Below, piece after piece: positions 1-8,751 of a stretch of 48,116 nt of DNA; position 1 is the stretch's first letter, and the number at the start of each line of letters is the position of its first letter. The DNA is taken from NCBI GenBank assembly GCA_039714495.1, contig JBDLJD010000011.1, forward strand, positions 1 through 48,116. Direction: 5' to 3'. Below the pieces are notes generated by a model. The model did not search any database and was not told the origin of the DNA. It saw nothing but the letters and a program-made list of their open reading frames with translations. The DNA comes from JAJDNW01 sp039714495. Lineage in GTDB: Bacteria; Desulfobacterota; Desulfobacteria; Desulfobacterales; B30-G6. Position numbers and translations under genes: made by a program.

Positions 1-81
1 CCAAACGCTATAAGTGCTGCAATTCTAGCCGTTAACCAGGAGGAAGTCAATTTATAAACGGAGCGATGTAACAAGCATACA

Positions 82-157
82 AATCAGCGACGACGGCAGA
101 TCAGGCCCCTTCGAGGGGCCCTCCTCATACCTCCGGCTCTGCCGGCGGTCGCTGATT
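82..157. repeat. Long imperfect hairpin with an inner perfect hairpin
   Basis: The outer arms at 82-100 and 138-157 pair almost completely (AATCAGCGAC against GTCGCTGATT, then CGGCAGA against TCTGCCG). Inside, 104-120 forms a perfect 7-bp GC stem around TCG. There is no T-run on either side, so it is not a standard intrinsic terminator. It may be a REP-like element or a structured RNA end. No gene is recognisable in 1-262, although 1-80 could hold the tail of something upstream of the window. Confidence 0.5.
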
Positions 158-262
158 GCCGTAACCGTGACTTGGCATCGTAATTAGATTTGTTAAAAAA
201 CCAAGGATCCGTTTAAAAAATACACCTTGAAACCTGACGTATGATGGTTATTTTATCTGTTT

Positions 263-465
263 GGTTGTGCTAGGCGGGGAGTTAGCGGTGCCCTTTTCCC
301 GAAATCCGCTTATGCGGGGCTGAATTCCCTTCCGAGGGTTTTTCAGAAAGCCTAAACGTCGATGCGATCGGCCGCCGCGCAACAGTCGGCTACGAACCTC
401 GTCAGGTCCGGAAGGAAGCAGCGATAAGTGGTGCGGACTGTGTCGTGGATTGATTCCGGTCATAT
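263..465 (+). ncRNA. ffs: Signal recognition particle RNA (4.5S/SRP RNA)
   Basis: The conserved SRP apical domain (helix 8) is present at about 398-425, with GTCAGGTCCGGAAGGAAGCA and a following GCGATAAGTG. This is the Ffh (SRP54) binding loop. The upstream block beginning GTGCTAGGCGGGGAGTTAGC at about 267 matches what I recall of longer SRP RNAs in some non-enteric bacteria, so I extend the gene to about 200 nt. With Ffh it would target nascent membrane proteins to FtsY. The apical loop is certain; both ends are approximate. Confidence 0.9.
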
Positions 466-569
466 ATTGACACAGGGTCGAAGAAGAACACAAGGGAGGG
501 TGCACAACCATTTCGATTTGCTACGTTTTTGTCCATATCCCCTTGCAATGAAAATTGCTTTTCACTGTC

Positions 570-597
570 TTGACAATGATGCATATCGTCTTATTTT
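570..597 (+). promoter_or_regulatory. Candidate sigma-70-type promoter for grpE-dnaK
   Basis: TTGACA at 570-575 and TATTTT at 592-597 are separated by 16 nt, about 110 bp before grpE. No CIRCE operator (TTAGCACTC-N9-GAGTGCTAA) and no adjacent hrcA is visible, so heat-shock control would have to work another way. Confidence 0.45.
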
Positions 598-704
598 TTA
601 TCAACAACAAACGGGTCGGGCTGCCGTTTCACACTCTCTGGCGGGCTTAAAACGATAGCCGTCAGCCATATGGCTGCCCGCCTGGTTCAGGAGAAAAGCG
701 TTTT

Positions 705-1322
705 ATGCCGGAAAACAGCAAAGTGAAAGTTGACGTCAAAACAGATTTGCCGCCCGAGGATGTGGCTGAAGATACAACAGCCGAAGCGGCCGCTGAGGCA
801 ATATCCGAGGAACCGGAAAAAGGCCTCGAACAGAAACTCGAGGAAGCCGAAGCAGGGGCCAAATCGGCCCATGACCGCTTTTTGAGGGTTTCCGCCGAGT
901 TTGAGAACTTCAAGAAGAGGACACGGCGCGAGGTCGACGATTTCAGAAAATATGCCAACGAAGCGCTTATCAAAGAGCTGCTCAATGTGGTGGACAACAT
1001 GGAAAGGGCCATGGAATCGTCAATAGAGGCAAAGGAAAACAACCAACTGCTGGAAGGCGTTGACCTGACACTCAAAGAGATCCTGAAAATATTTGAAAAG
1101 TTCAATGTCAAGCCCATCGAGGCGTTGGAAAAAGAATTCGACCCCGCTCTTCATCAGGCCGTGCTTCAGGAACCGTCCGAAGCCCATCCGGACAATACAG
1201 TGATCAGGGAGTTTCAGAGAGGGTATACGATCCATGAACGACTGCTCCGGCCGGCCATGGTAGTTGTTTCCAAAGCGGCAGAGGGCCCCGGAGATGCAGA
1301 GCAAGCAGATAATAATGAATAA
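705..1322 (+). CDS. grpE: GrpE, nucleotide exchange factor of DnaK
   Basis: Cytoplasmic co-chaperone that releases ADP from DnaK and so resets the Hsp70 cycle. The 205-residue product has a low-complexity acidic/alanine N-terminus (about 1-45), a long coiled-coil helix with the family segment RVSAEFENFKKRTRRE, and a C-terminal beta-wing domain ending with the typical HERLLRPAMVVVSK. The length is normal for the family. It lies 29 bp upstream of dnaK on the same strand and is probably co-transcribed. dnaJ and hrcA, common partners, are not next to it. The ATG at 705 follows a weak purine-rich stretch (CAGGAGAAAAG). Confidence 0.97.
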   Translation: MPENSKVKVDVKTDLPPEDVAEDTTAEAAAEAISEEPEKGLEQKLEEAEAGAKSAHDRFLRVSAEFENFKKRTRREVDDFRKYANEALIKELLNVVDNMERAMESSIEAKENNQLLEGVDLTLKEILKIFEKFNVKPIEALEKEFDPALHQAVLQEPSEAHPDNTVIREFQRGYTIHERLLRPAMVVVSKAAEGPGDAEQADNNE

Positions 1323-1351
1323 TGACTATATAGTGCAAGGAGGACAGAAAA

Positions 1352-3280
1352 ATGGGTAAGATAATCGGAATCGATCTCGGGACCACCAACTCCTGTGTGG
1401 CTGTTATGGAGGGGGGCGATGCCAAGGTCATCACCAATCCGGAGGGTGGACGGACAACACCTTCCAGTGTAGCAGTATCGGAAAGTGGTGAGCGGCTGGT
1501 GGGCCAGATCGCCAAACGGCAGGCCATTACCAACCCGGAAAACACGGTGTTCGGTGTCAAACGTCTGATTGGCCGCAAGTTTTCTTCACCTGAGGTTCAA
1601 AGCGACCTCAAAATTCTTCCCTACAAAATTCAGCAGGCTGAAAACGGCGACGTGCGCATCGACCTCAGGGGCAAGCTCACCAGTCCGGCCGAGGTGTCCT
1701 CCTATATATTGGCCAATATCAAGAAGACCGCCGAGGAATATCTGGGTGAACCCGTGACCGACGCGGTGGTGACCGTGCCGGCCTACTTCAATGACAGCCA
1801 GCGCCAGGCAACCAAAGATGCAGGCAAGATTGCCGGTCTCAACGTGCTGAGGATTATCAACGAGCCCACAGCGGCGTCACTGGCCTACGGGCTGGACAAG
1901 CGAAGCGAGGAAAAGATAGTGGTATTTGATCTGGGCGGGGGAACCTTCGACGTGTCAATCCTCGAAATCGGTGAGGGTGTGTTCGAAGTCAAGGCCACCC
2001 ACGGAGATACGCACCTGGGCGGTGAGGATTTTGACCTGCGCCTGATCGACTATCTGGCGGACGAGTTCAAAAAAGACCAGGGCATCGATATACGGGCCGA
2101 TAAAATGGCCCTGCAGCGGCTCAAGGAAGCGGCGGAAAAAGCAAAAATGGAACTGTCCACTTCCATGGAAACGGACGTTAACCTGCCGTTTATCACCGCA
2201 GACGCGAGCGGACCCAAACACCTGAACGTAAAAATTACAAGGGCGAAGCTGGAATCGCTGATCGCCGACCTTTTGGACAAACTCGATACCCCGTGCCGCA
2301 CGGCCCTGAAGGATGCCGGCCTTGCAGCCGGAGAAATCAACGAGGTTATCCTCGTGGGCGGCATGACGCGCATGCCGGCCGTGCAGAACCGGGTAAAGAA
2401 CATATTCGGCAAGGAGCCTCACAAAGGGGTCAACCCTGATGAAGTCGTGGCTCTTGGTGCGGCCATACAAGGCGGCGTTTTGAAAGGGGATGTCAAGGAT
2501 GTGCTGCTTTTGGACGTCACCCCGCTATCCTTAGGGATAGAAACCCTTGGCGGTGTGATGACACGCCTGATCGAAAAGAACACCACCATTCCGACTAAAA
2601 AAAGCCAGACCTTTTCAACGGCGGCCGACAATCAGCCGGCTGTCTCCATCCATGTCCTGCAGGGAGAGCGAGAAATGGCGGCCGGAAACAAAACACTGGG
2701 CCGTTTCGAACTGGTGGGAATTCCGCCTGCGCCCAGGGGCGTCCCGCAGGTCGAGGTAACTTTTGATATCGATGCCAACGGCATTGTCAACGTATCGGCC
2801 AAAGACCAGGCCACTGGAAAGGAGCAGTCCATCCAGATTACCGCTTCCAGCGGTCTCTCCCAGGAAGAAATCGACAAGCTGGTGAAGGATGCCGAACTGC
2901 ACGCCGACGATGACAAGAAAAAAAGGGAACTGGTGGATGCGCGCAATTCTGCGGACGCATTGATCTATTCCACGGAAAAATCCCTCAAGGAGATGGGTGA
3001 CAAAGTCGATGCCGAGACCAAGGGCAATATCGAGGCCGCCATCGAACCCTTAAAGAAGGCCTTGGAAGGGGAGGACACAGAAGAGATCAAGCGGCTCAGC
3101 GAAGCATTGACCCAGGCATCGCACAAACTGGCTGAGGCCATGTATCAACAGGCTTCCCAGGATCAGGCGCCACCTGAAGGCGGCCCTGCCGGTGAAGAAG
3201 GCGGTTCAACCGCCGGCGCTCCTGAAGACGATGTTGTGGACGCCGATTTCGAGGAAGTTAAAGAGGAAGATAAAAAATAA
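1352..3280 (+). CDS. dnaK: DnaK, Hsp70 molecular chaperone
   Basis: ATP-dependent chaperone that binds exposed hydrophobic peptides in the cytoplasm together with GrpE and DnaJ. The 642-residue product starts with IIGIDLGTTNSCVAV, the phosphate-1 motif of the actin-like ATPase. It continues with VVFDLGGGTFDVS (about 192) and an ILVGGMTRMP segment. The hydrophobic linker DVLLLDVTPLSLG separates the ATPase from the substrate-binding domain, and a helical lid and acidic Gly/Pro-rich tail follow. The tail ends EEVKEEDKK, close to the usual EEVD-type end. A strong AAGGAGG lies just upstream of the ATG. A clear terminator follows, so this is the last gene of the grpE-dnaK unit. Confidence 0.99.
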   Translation: MGKIIGIDLGTTNSCVAVMEGGDAKVITNPEGGRTTPSSVAVSESGERLVGQIAKRQAITNPENTVFGVKRLIGRKFSSPEVQSDLKILPYKIQQAENGDVRIDLRGKLTSPAEVSSYILANIKKTAEEYLGEPVTDAVVTVPAYFNDSQRQATKDAGKIAGLNVLRIINEPTAASLAYGLDKRSEEKIVVFDLGGGTFDVSILEIGEGVFEVKATHGDTHLGGEDFDLRLIDYLADEFKKDQGIDIRADKMALQRLKEAAEKAKMELSTSMETDVNLPFITADASGPKHLNVKITRAKLESLIADLLDKLDTPCRTALKDAGLAAGEINEVILVGGMTRMPAVQNRVKNIFGKEPHKGVNPDEVVALGAAIQGGVLKGDVKDVLLLDVTPLSLGIETLGGVMTRLIEKNTTIPTKKSQTFSTAADNQPAVSIHVLQGEREMAAGNKTLGRFELVGIPPAPRGVPQVEVTFDIDANGIVNVSAKDQATGKEQSIQITASSGLSQEEIDKLVKDAELHADDDKKKRELVDARNSADALIYSTEKSLKEMGDKVDAETKGNIEAAIEPLKKALEGEDTEEIKRLSEALTQASHKLAEAMYQQASQDQAPPEGGPAGEEGGSTAGAPEDDVVDADFEEVKEEDKK

Positions 3281-3300
3281 TTCGCTTCGAATTCGATCTA

Positions 3301-3338
3301 AAAAATCCCGTGTGCACATCGTGCCACGGGATTTTTTG
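3301..3338 (+). terminator. Intrinsic terminator after dnaK
   Basis: AAAAAATCCCGTG at 3301-3313 pairs perfectly with CACGGGATTTTTT at 3326-3338, and an extra GCAC/GTGC stem lies in the loop. The flanking A and T runs could make it work in both directions. The 220 bp from here to the next gene are AT-rich, with a TA-repeat tract around 3395; I see no gene there. Confidence 0.92.
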
Positions 3339-3559
3339 TAATTGACACCTATCAAGATGTTTCATAAATAAAAAAGGTTATATACCGATTGATATATATA
3401 TATGTTCCGATCAACATCGTGATGGGGTTAGGCCTCTTGGGTATTCGGAATGTTATTTTGAAAACACTATAACAGTTGTTGCAGATCAATATGGATCCAC
3501 ATGGCGATTAATTCGGAGAAGGGCCGGATAATAAAACAGTGTATGATAAGGGAGGGGTT

Positions 3560-3949
3560 ATGATTATAGTAGGGGTAGACGACTCCAAGGTGACGCAGGA
3601 GGTTCTCAACCTGGCGGCCAAGCATGCCAGGGCTTTTGGTGCAACCGTTGTTCTGGTGACGTCCATGAAAGGGGGGGCGGATGTACCCCGGCAGGAATTT
3701 GTCCAGGCGGAAAAGGTGCTCTCCAAAGCGGAAGCATTTTTCCAGGAGGCAGATATTGCCTGCGAAGCCCACATGTCGGTCCGTGGGCTGGAACCGGGTG
3801 AGGATATCGTTAAATTTGCCCAGGAGAAAAAAGCGGAACAGATTATTATCGGGGTTAAAAGGCGTTCTAAGGTGGGTAAACTGCTGTTCGGGTCCAATGC
3901 CCAGTATGTTATCCTGAATGCACCATGCCCGGTATTGACGATTCGGTAA
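3560..3949 (+). CDS. Universal stress protein (UspA family)
   Basis: Small alpha/beta Usp-fold protein of 129 residues from the chosen start. It begins MIIVGVDDSK, the typical first strand of the fold. The C-terminal part carries the ATP-binding pattern G-x2-R-x-S-x-V-G-K-L-L-F-G-S, followed by APCPVLTIR, the usual last strand. This suggests the ATP-binding subgroup rather than the UspA type that lacks nucleotide. A GTG at 3539 also opens the frame, but GGGAGGGG lies just ahead of the ATG at 3560, so 3560 is preferred. Usp proteins are linked to stress or energy limitation; the client here is unknown. It stands alone between dnaK and the methyltransferase gene. Confidence 0.9.
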   Translation: MIIVGVDDSKVTQEVLNLAAKHARAFGATVVLVTSMKGGADVPRQEFVQAEKVLSKAEAFFQEADIACEAHMSVRGLEPGEDIVKFAQEKKAEQIIIGVKRRSKVGKLLFGSNAQYVILNAPCPVLTIR

Positions 3950-4032
3950 TGCCCGCGTGACGGATAGGTTTTAGTTCAGATGCTGAAAGAGATACGGATA
4001 ACCTGCAATCGGGGCTGCCTTCTGGGGGGGTC

Positions 4033-4695
4033 ATGAATACCCTGGAAGACTTCCTGGCGGCCTATGAAACGGTCGAGCGGGAAATGACGATCGGGGGGCG
4101 GCCATATACGTTTCGGCTTCCTCTGACCATCGATCGCTTTATCGATGGTGAGGATCCCATGAGCAATTTCCCGCTCTGGGCCAGGATCTGGAATGCCTCG
4201 TTGGTCCTGGCGGAGCATCTGGCCGAAATGCCCGTGGAAGAGGCAGGGTCTATTCTGGAGATTGGTGCAGGCGTCGGTGTGGCCGGCATCGTGGCAGCCT
4301 CAAGGGGGCACAGGGTTACCGTGACGGAGTACAACGAAGACGCGCTTGCGTTTGCCCGTGCCAATGCAGACATCAATGGGTGCCAGGCAATGCAGGCCCA
4401 GCGGCTGGATTGGAATGCCCCTGTTTTCGAAGAGCCGTTCGACACGATCACCGGCTCAGAGGTGCTGTATCATGAACGGGATTTTGACCCTCTGTTGAAA
4501 ATGTTTACACGTTTTTTGAAACCCGGGGGCAAGGTTTTTCTGGCCATGAGGCCCCGGCGTTCCGCCATGATGTTTTTCGACCGTGCGCGGGAAACATTCA
4601 ACATAGGAATGAAAAAAATCGATATAGAGGAAGCAGATGAGTGCACCCCGGTGTATTTGTGTCGTATGCAAAGAAAACACCTGAACCCTGCATGA
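4033..4695 (+). CDS. SAM-dependent methyltransferase, family-16 / METTL21-like
   Basis: Class I (Rossmann) methyltransferase of 220 residues. Motif I is ILEIGAGVGVAGIVAAS (about 74-90), followed by the acidic strand end TVTEYN, an RLDWN segment and GSEVLYHERDFDPLL. That last block resembles the [DN]-x-x-Y pattern of the lysine methyltransferase group that includes METTL21 and eEF2KMT. The N-terminal WARIWNASLVLAEHL also fits that group. Its substrate cannot be read from the sequence; a protein lysine is likely from the family, small molecules are possible. It lies downstream of dnaK and a Usp gene and upstream of serA. The ATG at 4033 has a G-rich stretch (CTGGGGGGG) as a possible ribosome site. 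Confidence 0.8.
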   Translation: MNTLEDFLAAYETVEREMTIGGRPYTFRLPLTIDRFIDGEDPMSNFPLWARIWNASLVLAEHLAEMPVEEAGSILEIGAGVGVAGIVAASRGHRVTVTEYNEDALAFARANADINGCQAMQAQRLDWNAPVFEEPFDTITGSEVLYHERDFDPLLKMFTRFLKPGGKVFLAMRPRRSAMMFFDRARETFNIGMKKIDIEEADECTPVYLCRMQRKHLNPA

Positions 4696-4772
4696 ATTAT
4701 GAAAGCCTCTGACGCGTGCAAGAGCCAGGAAATACAAAAGCCGGAAACGGCAGAAAACATGACGAGGTATAG

Positions 4773-6353
4773 ATGAAAGTACTGGTGAGCGACAATCTTG
4801 GCGAAGTGGGCATCCGCATGTTCGAAGATGAGGACGGCCTGAGCGTGGATGTTAAAACGGGACTGTCTCCCGAAGAACTGGAAAGCATCATCGGCGAATA
4901 CCACGCACTGGTCATCCGCAGCGCCACAAAGGTGACCGAGTCGCTGCTTGGCAACGCAAAACAGCTGAAAGTGATCGGACGGGCGGGTATCGGTCTGGAC
5001 AATGTAGATATTCCGGCAGCCACCAAAAGGGGTATCATCGTGATGAACACGCCGGGGGGCAATGTGGTGACCACCGCCGAGCACACCATCGCTCTGATGC
5101 TGTCTCTGACGCGCAACATTCCTTCAGGAACCATGACCATGAAGGATGGCCTCTGGGAGAAAAAGAAACTGCAGGGGCGGGAAATCTACAACAAAACGCT
5201 GGGCGTCATCGGTTTTGGAAAAATCGGCTCCATTGTGGCTGACCGTGCCCGCGGTCTTAGAATGCAGGTGGTGGTCTACGATCCCATCGTCACCCCCGAA
5301 CAGATAGAAAAAGCCGGGTTTGAAAGTGTATCTCTGGATGAACTCTATCGCAAGGCGGATTATGTTACCATCCATGTCCCCAAGCTGAAAAGCACCACCG
5401 GACTTCTAAACAAGGCCGCCTTTGCCAAAATGAAGGATGGCGTCATGGTGATCAACTGCGCCCGGGGCGGTATTGTGGATGAGGCCGATCTCTACGATGC
5501 CATAACATCAGGAAAGGTGGCCGGTGCGGCCCTGGACGTGTTTGAAAAGGAGCCGCCCGAAGCGTCTCCCCTGTTCGAACTGGACCGGGTGGTCTGTACG
5601 CCGCACCTGGGAGCCTCCACCCGGGAGGCACAGACCAATGTCGCTGTGGCGGTGGCCGACCAGATTATCGATTGTCTTAAAAATGAAACAGTTGTCAATG
5701 CTGTAAATATGCCTTCGGTGACAGGCGATCTATTGAAAAAAATGGGGCCTTTGCTCAGTTTGGGGGAAAAAATGGGGTGTCTCCAGGCCCAGTTGATTTG
5801 CGGACCTATTGAGGAGGTGGTCATCGAGTACATGGGCGATTTCCAGGATTTCGATATGACGCCCGTTTCAACGGCTTTCATGAAAGGTTTGATGACGCCC
5901 ATGGTAAAGGACGATGTCAATTTCGTGAACGCCAAAGTGCTAGCCAAGGAAATGGGCATCAAGATCACCGAGTCGGCGAGTCCTGAATCCGAAGATTACA
6001 TCAATCTGGTGACGGTTCACGTCCGCTCCACGGAGATGATGAGTACGGTGTCGGGTACGATTTTCGGGAAACAGGATCCGCGGATTGTCAAAATCGACAA
6101 ATTCCGTCTTGAAATGGTTCCCTCGGGACACATGGTCCTCATCAACAATATCGACCGGCCAGGCTCCATTGGGGAAATCGGAACAACCCTGGGCAGCAAC
6201 AGTATCAATATCGGGCGTATGCAGGTGGGCCAGGAAGAGGAAGGGGACAGAAACATAATTTTCATACAGACAGATACGCAGATCTCGGATGAAGTGATGA
6301 AAGCTGTCCGGGATCTTGGATCTGTGAAGAGCGCTATCTCGCTGGAGTTTTAA
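4773..6353 (+). CDS. serA: D-3-phosphoglycerate dehydrogenase
   Basis: Catalyses the NAD-dependent oxidation of 3-phosphoglycerate, the first committed step of serine synthesis. The 526-residue length matches the long SerA type. An N-terminal substrate domain (VIGRAGIGLDNVDIPAAT) is followed by a Rossmann domain (GVIGFGKIGS). The catalytic Arg (NCARGGIVDE, about 232), Glu (FEKEPPE, about 259) and His (TPHLGAS, about 278) are in order. An intervening allosteric-substrate-binding domain and a C-terminal ACT domain (NIDRPGSIGEIGTTLG) complete it. The ACT domain suggests serine feedback control. It is followed 11 bp later by the DUF1844 gene. Confidence 0.97.
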   Translation: MKVLVSDNLGEVGIRMFEDEDGLSVDVKTGLSPEELESIIGEYHALVIRSATKVTESLLGNAKQLKVIGRAGIGLDNVDIPAATKRGIIVMNTPGGNVVTTAEHTIALMLSLTRNIPSGTMTMKDGLWEKKKLQGREIYNKTLGVIGFGKIGSIVADRARGLRMQVVVYDPIVTPEQIEKAGFESVSLDELYRKADYVTIHVPKLKSTTGLLNKAAFAKMKDGVMVINCARGGIVDEADLYDAITSGKVAGAALDVFEKEPPEASPLFELDRVVCTPHLGASTREAQTNVAVAVADQIIDCLKNETVVNAVNMPSVTGDLLKKMGPLLSLGEKMGCLQAQLICGPIEEVVIEYMGDFQDFDMTPVSTAFMKGLMTPMVKDDVNFVNAKVLAKEMGIKITESASPESEDYINLVTVHVRSTEMMSTVSGTIFGKQDPRIVKIDKFRLEMVPSGHMVLINNIDRPGSIGEIGTTLGSNSINIGRMQVGQEEEGDRNIIFIQTDTQISDEVMKAVRDLGSVKSAISLEF

Positions 6354-6364
6354 GGAGTCGAAAA

Positions 6365-6745
6365 ATGAGCGAAGAAAAAAAAGACTTTAAGGTCAAGGAC
6401 AAACGGATTTTTGCGGATGAAAAACAGCCGGAGGAATCTGTCGGGGAGAGCCAGGAGGCATCCGGGCCGGAAACCGACCAGGATGAGGCGGAGTTCCAGT
6501 TGCCGGAAATCAATTTTCCGACGTTTATTTTCTCCCTGAATTCATCAGCCCTGCTCAACCTGGGCGCTATCGAGGATCCCGGGACAGGGGCGAAGGCTAA
6601 AAATTTGCCCCTGGCCAAGCAGACCATCGACATTCTCGGTATGCTGGAGGAAAAGACCAAAGGCAACCTGACCGATGATGAGGCTGCCATGCTCAAGAAC
6701 ATTCTTTACGAATTGAGGATGCTGTATGTCAAAGAAAAGGGCTAA
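6365..6745 (+). CDS. DUF1844 domain protein of unknown function
   Basis: Protein of 126 residues with a charged, probably disordered N-terminus (about 1-45) and a compact C-terminal domain. The domain reads FPTFIFSLNSSALLNLG, then LPLAKQTIDILGMLEEKTKG and LTDDEAAMLKNILYELRM, which is the DUF1844 signature. The function of the family is not known to me. It sits 11 bp after serA and 8 bp before ispE, so all three are probably one transcript. AAGGAGTCGAAAAATG provides a good ribosome site. I see no membrane segment or signal peptide. Confidence 0.88.
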   Translation: MSEEKKDFKVKDKRIFADEKQPEESVGESQEASGPETDQDEAEFQLPEINFPTFIFSLNSSALLNLGAIEDPGTGAKAKNLPLAKQTIDILGMLEEKTKGNLTDDEAAMLKNILYELRMLYVKEKG

Positions 6746-6753
6746 TACCTTGC

Positions 6754-7641
6754 ATGAACGTAAAATCACCGGCTAAAATCAACCTCTTTCTGCATATCAC
6801 CGGCCGCAGACCGGATGGATACCACAACCTGTTGTCGCTGATGTGCGGCGTTTCCCTATACGACGACATCCTTTTGGCGCCGTCTTCCCGACCGGGGATT
6901 TCCATCCGTTGTGACCACGCGGCGGTTCCTGAAGACAAGACCAACCTGGCCTATCGGGCAGCAGAACTTTTCTTCAACCATCTGGGGCGCCAACCCGTTT
7001 TCCCCGGAGCCGGCGATGCAGAAGGGCTTGCGATAGCCATCAAAAAAAATATTCCCGTGGCGGCCGGTCTGGGAGGCGGCAGCAGCAATGCCGCCTCGGT
7101 TCTGACGGCTCTTAACCGGATATTCGACCATCCCTTTTCAAACGCTTCCCTGGACAGGATGGGGCTTTCGCTCGGTGCGGACGTTCCTTTTTTTCTGTTT
7201 GGCCGACCTGCCATTGCAAAAGGGATCGGTGAACAGTTGGCTTCTTATGAAAAACTGAAAGATTATACCATCCTACTGGTCTGTCCGGAATTCTCGGTCT
7301 CCACGGCGTGGGTATACAAAAATCTGAATTTAAGATTGACAAAGTGTGAAAAAAAACTTAAAAAATTTCTTTTTGGGAGGCCTCTATACGAGGTCGGGCA
7401 GCACCTGTGCAACGATCTGGAATCGGTGACAACAGGGAGGCACCCGGAGATCTTGCAGATAAAGCAGAAACTCATGGAAATGAATGCTAAAGGGGCTCTG
7501 ATGTCGGGAAGCGGCCCTTCGGTCTTCGGTATTTACGAAGAACCGGCCAGGGCCGAATCTGCATATGATGCGCTTGTCGGGGAAGGGAACTGGCAGATAT
7601 TTATCACAAAACCCCTGCTTTCAGGGAAACTGGAAGGATAA
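6754..7641 (+). CDS. ispE: 4-diphosphocytidyl-2-C-methyl-D-erythritol kinase
   Basis: GHMP-family kinase that phosphorylates CDP-methylerythritol at the 2-hydroxyl in the non-mevalonate isoprenoid pathway, supplying undecaprenyl and quinone precursors. The 295-residue product begins SPAKINLFLHITGRRPDGYH, the family N-terminal signature. The ATP-binding glycine loop PVAAGLGGGSSNAA is at about 103-116 and the C-terminal GHMP motif GALMSGSGPSVFG is at about 249. The length is normal. The gene directly precedes tRNA-Gln and prs, an order I recall from other deltaproteobacteria. Confidence 0.96.
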   Translation: MNVKSPAKINLFLHITGRRPDGYHNLLSLMCGVSLYDDILLAPSSRPGISIRCDHAAVPEDKTNLAYRAAELFFNHLGRQPVFPGAGDAEGLAIAIKKNIPVAAGLGGGSSNAASVLTALNRIFDHPFSNASLDRMGLSLGADVPFFLFGRPAIAKGIGEQLASYEKLKDYTILLVCPEFSVSTAWVYKNLNLRLTKCEKKLKKFLFGRPLYEVGQHLCNDLESVTTGRHPEILQIKQKLMEMNAKGALMSGSGPSVFGIYEEPARAESAYDALVGEGNWQIFITKPLLSGKLEG

Positions 7642-7664
7642 ACCGGCTACAGAAGAGTGCTTGT

Positions 7665-7739
7665 TGGGGCGTCGTCAAGTGGCAAGACACAGGATTTTGG
7701 TTCCTGCATTCGGAGGTTCGAATCCTCCCGCCCCAGCCA
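7665..7739 (+). tRNA. tRNA-Gln (anticodon TTG)
   Basis: Full cloverleaf. The acceptor TGGGGCG (7665-7671) pairs with CGCCCCA (7729-7735), with discriminator G and an encoded CCA at 7737-7739. The anticodon stem CAGGA/TCCTG encloses TTTTGGT, giving anticodon TTG at 7697-7699. The T arm is GGAGG-TTCGAAT-CCTCC. It lies 23 bp after ispE and 73 bp before prs. Confidence 0.97.
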
Positions 7740-7756
7740 GGACACTGAAGCTATAT

Positions 7757-7785
7757 TGAGCGATTCTTAAAAATTTAAGCGCTCA
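7757..7785 (+). other. Hairpin between tRNA-Gln and prs
   Basis: TGAGCG at 7757-7762 pairs with CGCTCA at 7780-7785. The inside is AT-rich and itself nearly palindromic (CTTAAAAATTTAAG). It may be a processing signal separating the tRNA from the prs message; no T-run follows, so it is a poor terminator. Confidence 0.35.
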
Positions 7786-7812
7786 CTTTAGGTGTAATAA
7801 ATTAGGAGACAC

Positions 7813-8751
7813 ATGGACAATCCGATCATTTTTGCAGGAAACTCGAATCCGGTTCTTGCTAAAAGAATCTGTGATTATCTGAGCGTGCCGTTGGGCGGGG
7901 CCAAAGTCAAAACGTTCAGCGACGGCGAGATTCAGATCGAAATCGATGAGAATGTACGGACAAAGAACGTTTACGTGGTCCAGTCAACGTGCCGGCCGGT
8001 CAACGACAATCTGGTGGAGCTTTTGTTGATGATCGATGCCTTGAAGCGTTCATCGGCCCATAAGGTGACGGCCGTGATGCCGTATTTCGGATATGCGCGC
8101 CAGGACAAGAAGGTGGCGCCCCGTGTGCCCATCAGTGCCAAGGTCGTGGCCAACCTTCTGGCAACAGCCGGCGCCGACCGGGTCATTACCATGGATCTGC
8201 ATGCCGGACAGATACAGGGCTTTTTCGACATACCCGTGGACAACCTCTTTGCTGCGCCGGTGCTGCTCGAATATATCAAAAAGGAGTTCCAAGACAACCT
8301 GGTGGTCGTGTCTCCCGATGCCGGCGGTGTGGAAAGAGCCCGGGCTTTTGCCAAGCGGCTCGACGCGGATCTGGCAATTGTCGATAAGCGTCGTACGGCC
8401 CCCAATGTTGCCAAGGCCATGGCGGTTATCGGGAATGTGACCGACAAGGTGGCGGTGATTCTGGATGACATGGTAGACACCGCAGGGACGCTGACCCAGG
8501 CAGCCGAGGCTATCATGAGGGAAGGCGCCAAGGAAGTGCATGCCTGTTGCGCGCATGCGGTTCTGTCGGGGCCCGCTGTGGACCGTATCCGGGAATCTTC
8601 ACTGAAGAGCATGGTGGCGACCGATACGATACCGTTGAGCGGCAAAGCAGAAGTATTAGATAAGATACAGGTACTTTCGATTTCGGCCCTGGTGGGCGAG
8701 GCCATCATCAGAAGTTTCACCGGCGATTCGGTGACTTCCTTATTTGTTTGA
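7813..8751 (+). CDS. prs: Ribose-phosphate pyrophosphokinase (PRPP synthetase)
   Basis: Makes phosphoribosyl pyrophosphate from ribose 5-phosphate and ATP, feeding purine, pyrimidine, histidine and tryptophan synthesis. The 312-residue length is typical. Visible motifs are the ATP-contact stretch PYFGYARQDKK, the flexible-loop region ITMDLHAGQIQGFFDIPVDN, and the PRPP-binding loop VILDDMVDTAGT. TTAGGAGACAC precedes the ATG. PRPP made here is used by the TrpD-like protein at the far end of the window and indirectly by the purine genes. Confidence 0.97.
   Translation: MDNPIIFAGNSNPVLAKRICDYLSVPLGGAKVKTFSDGEIQIEIDENVRTKNVYVVQSTCRPVNDNLVELLLMIDALKRSSAHKVTAVMPYFGYARQDKKVAPRVPISAKVVANLLATAGADRVITMDLHAGQIQGFFDIPVDNLFAAPVLLEYIKKEFQDNLVVVSPDAGGVERARAFAKRLDADLAIVDKRRTAPNVAKAMAVIGNVTDKVAVILDDMVDTAGTLTQAAEAIMREGAKEVHACCAHAVLSGPAVDRIRESSLKSMVATDTIPLSGKAEVLDKIQVLSISALVGEAIIRSFTGDSVTSLFV

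Noticed and set aside
428..658. 76-codon plus-strand frame starting inside the SRP RNA
   Set aside because: It begins in the conserved SRP domain and runs through the grpE promoter; composition and context do not suggest a protein.
466..704. CIRCE/HrcA control of grpE-dnaK
   Set aside because: No TTAGCACTC inverted repeat is present and hrcA is not adjacent.
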